Positions 5,524 through 6,178 of a DNA stretch of 6,178 nt are shown in pieces. Each line of letters opens with the position of its first letter. Position 1 is the stretch's first letter. Source of the DNA: Verrucomicrobiota bacterium (GTDB lineage Bacteria > Verrucomicrobiota > Verrucomicrobiia > Verrucomicrobiales > Verrucomicrobiaceae); NCBI GenBank assembly GCA_023428335.1, contig JAEYYS010000276.1, positions 1 through 6,178 on the forward strand, in the 5' to 3' direction. A program made the position numbers and the translations under genes. The notes below the pieces were generated by a model that was not told where the DNA came from, did no database searches, and saw only the letters and a program-made list of their open reading frames with translations.

Positions 5524-6178
5524 TCAGGGCGCCACCGGCCGCGGCACGATCAGGCGCGAGGGCCGGGCGGCATCATGCCAGATGGTGTTCGTTGCCGCGC
5601 GGGCACCCTGCAGCCAGTCGCGCGTCTGCGCACCTCCGGTCTGGCTGTTCGGTTCGTAAAGCGGCGCGCCGGTGCTGGCGACGGTGACGCGGATGCGGTG
5701 CCCCTTGTTGAAGATGAGGCTGGTCCAGCCGAGGCGCCAACTCAGTTTGGCGGGTTCGCCGGGCGTCAGCGGGACCTGCTTCTCAAACCCCTCGCGGTAG
5801 CGGGCGCGCAGCGGGTAATCCATGACCAAGAGGCTGCGGCCGTCGGGATAGACGTCGCTCACCCGCACGATGACATCGGTGTCGGGGGCGGTCGAACTCA
5901 GCCAGAGTTCCGCCTGCACGGCGCCGGTCCATTCCACCGGTTCGCTCAGCGGTTCGGTGGTCCAGGTGCGCACCTCGGCCTGGGTTTCAAAATCGCGCGC
6001 ATCGCGAGCGCCGGGGAAGCCGCGGCCCTCAATCTGCATGGGGTGTTGCGGATCGGAGACGTAGCTCGTCGAGCCTCCCTGGGCGTCGGGCTCGACCACA
6101 TCCAGCCGGCCCTCGGCCTGCAGGAACAGGCTCTGCTCGCGCGCCGGCGGCGGCCAGTCAGCGGCCTCGCGCCAGACG
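5524..6178 (-). CDS. CocE/NonD-family hydrolase (X-Pro dipeptidyl-peptidase S15-like), C-terminal part
   Basis: The gene enters from the right edge without its 5' end; 217 residues are visible and the stop is TGA at 5526-5524. The frame is open through 6177, so the in-frame GTG at 6099 is an internal Val codon, not a start. The visible part is the end of the catalytic domain and the C-terminal jelly-roll (PepX_C) domain. A segment reading WREAADWPPP...SLFLQAEGRL (about 2-25), then STSYVSDPQHP (36-46), matches the family linker (W...WPP...LYL...G.L...SY.YDP..P). Then come WTGAVQAELWLSSTAPDTD (83-101) and V.DVYPDGRS (107-115), the usual PepX_C core, ending in a GHRIRVTVAS strand (159-168). Relatives include cocaine esterase, glutaryl-7-ACA acylase and X-Pro dipeptidyl-peptidases, which are serine hydrolases on esters or amides. 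The Ser/Asp/His residues are outside the window, so activity and substrate are unknown. Confidence 0.9.
   Translation of the reverse strand, partial: VWREAADWPPPAREQSLFLQAEGRLDVVEPDAQGGSTSYVSDPQHPMQIEGRGFPGARDARDFETQAEVRTWTTEPLSEPVEWTGAVQAELWLSSTAPDTDVIVRVSDVYPDGRSLLVMDYPLRARYREGFEKQVPLTPGEPAKLSWRLGWTSLIFNKGHRIRVTVASTGAPLYEPNSQTGGAQTRDWLQGARAATNTIWHDAARPSRLIVPRPVAP

Noticed and set aside
5524..6099. A complete short protein starting at GTG 6099
   Set aside because: The frame continues upstream to the window edge with family-typical residues (WREAADWPPP), so this is the C-terminal part of a larger CocE-like enzyme and not a small stand-alone protein.
1..6178. Mobile elements, tRNA/rRNA genes, CRISPR arrays, toxin-antitoxin or defence genes
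   Set aside because: I saw no transposase or integrase motifs, no regular repeat-spacer pattern, no cloverleaf-like segment with a CCA end, and no defence-protein motifs. The RNase III-like gene alone is not evidence for a defence system.

Overview
The window is GC-rich bacterial chromosomal DNA, about two-thirds G+C by eye, and densely coding on both strands. The best clue to the organism is the large exported protein with PSCyt1, PSCyt2/DUF1549 and PSD1/DUF1553 domains. That architecture is largely confined to Planctomycetota, Verrucomicrobiota and a few related or soil phyla such as Acidobacteriota. I favour Verrucomicrobiota, possibly an Opitutales-like lineage, but nothing in the window proves it (no rRNA, no lineage-specific marker).

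Layout from left to right: (1) the last 62 codons of a plus-strand sensor histidine kinase of the NarL-partner type (ATP-binding end only); (2) a 104-residue minus-strand protein resembling a compact RNase III / Mini-III catalytic domain, whose 3' end overlaps the kinase 3' end by 41 bp; (3) a large minus-strand PSCyt1-PSCyt2-PSD1 cytochrome-like exported protein of about 984 residues, 33 bp upstream of the RNase III-like gene and so possibly co-transcribed with it; (4) a 164-bp gap with a plausible minus-strand intrinsic terminator and a separate inverted repeat; (5) a minus-strand secreted alpha/beta hydrolase (esterase type); (6) a 122-bp divergent promoter region; (7) a plus-strand EamA/DMT-family 10-helix transporter; and (8) the C-terminal 217 codons of a minus-strand CocE/NonD-type (X-Pro dipeptidyl-peptidase S15-like) hydrolase, convergent with the transporter and only 5 bp away.

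Three of the six genes encode or probably encode secreted or envelope proteins: the PSD1 protein, the esterase, and possibly the CocE-like hydrolase. This suits a bacterium that degrades complex organic matter, but no dedicated pathway or operon can be read from this stretch. I found no mobile elements, tRNA/rRNA genes, CRISPR arrays or defence systems. I did not find a convincing new system. The most unusual items are the very short RNase III-like protein and the PSD1 protein without an adjacent DUF1501 partner. All functional statements come from motif reading, without database searches.
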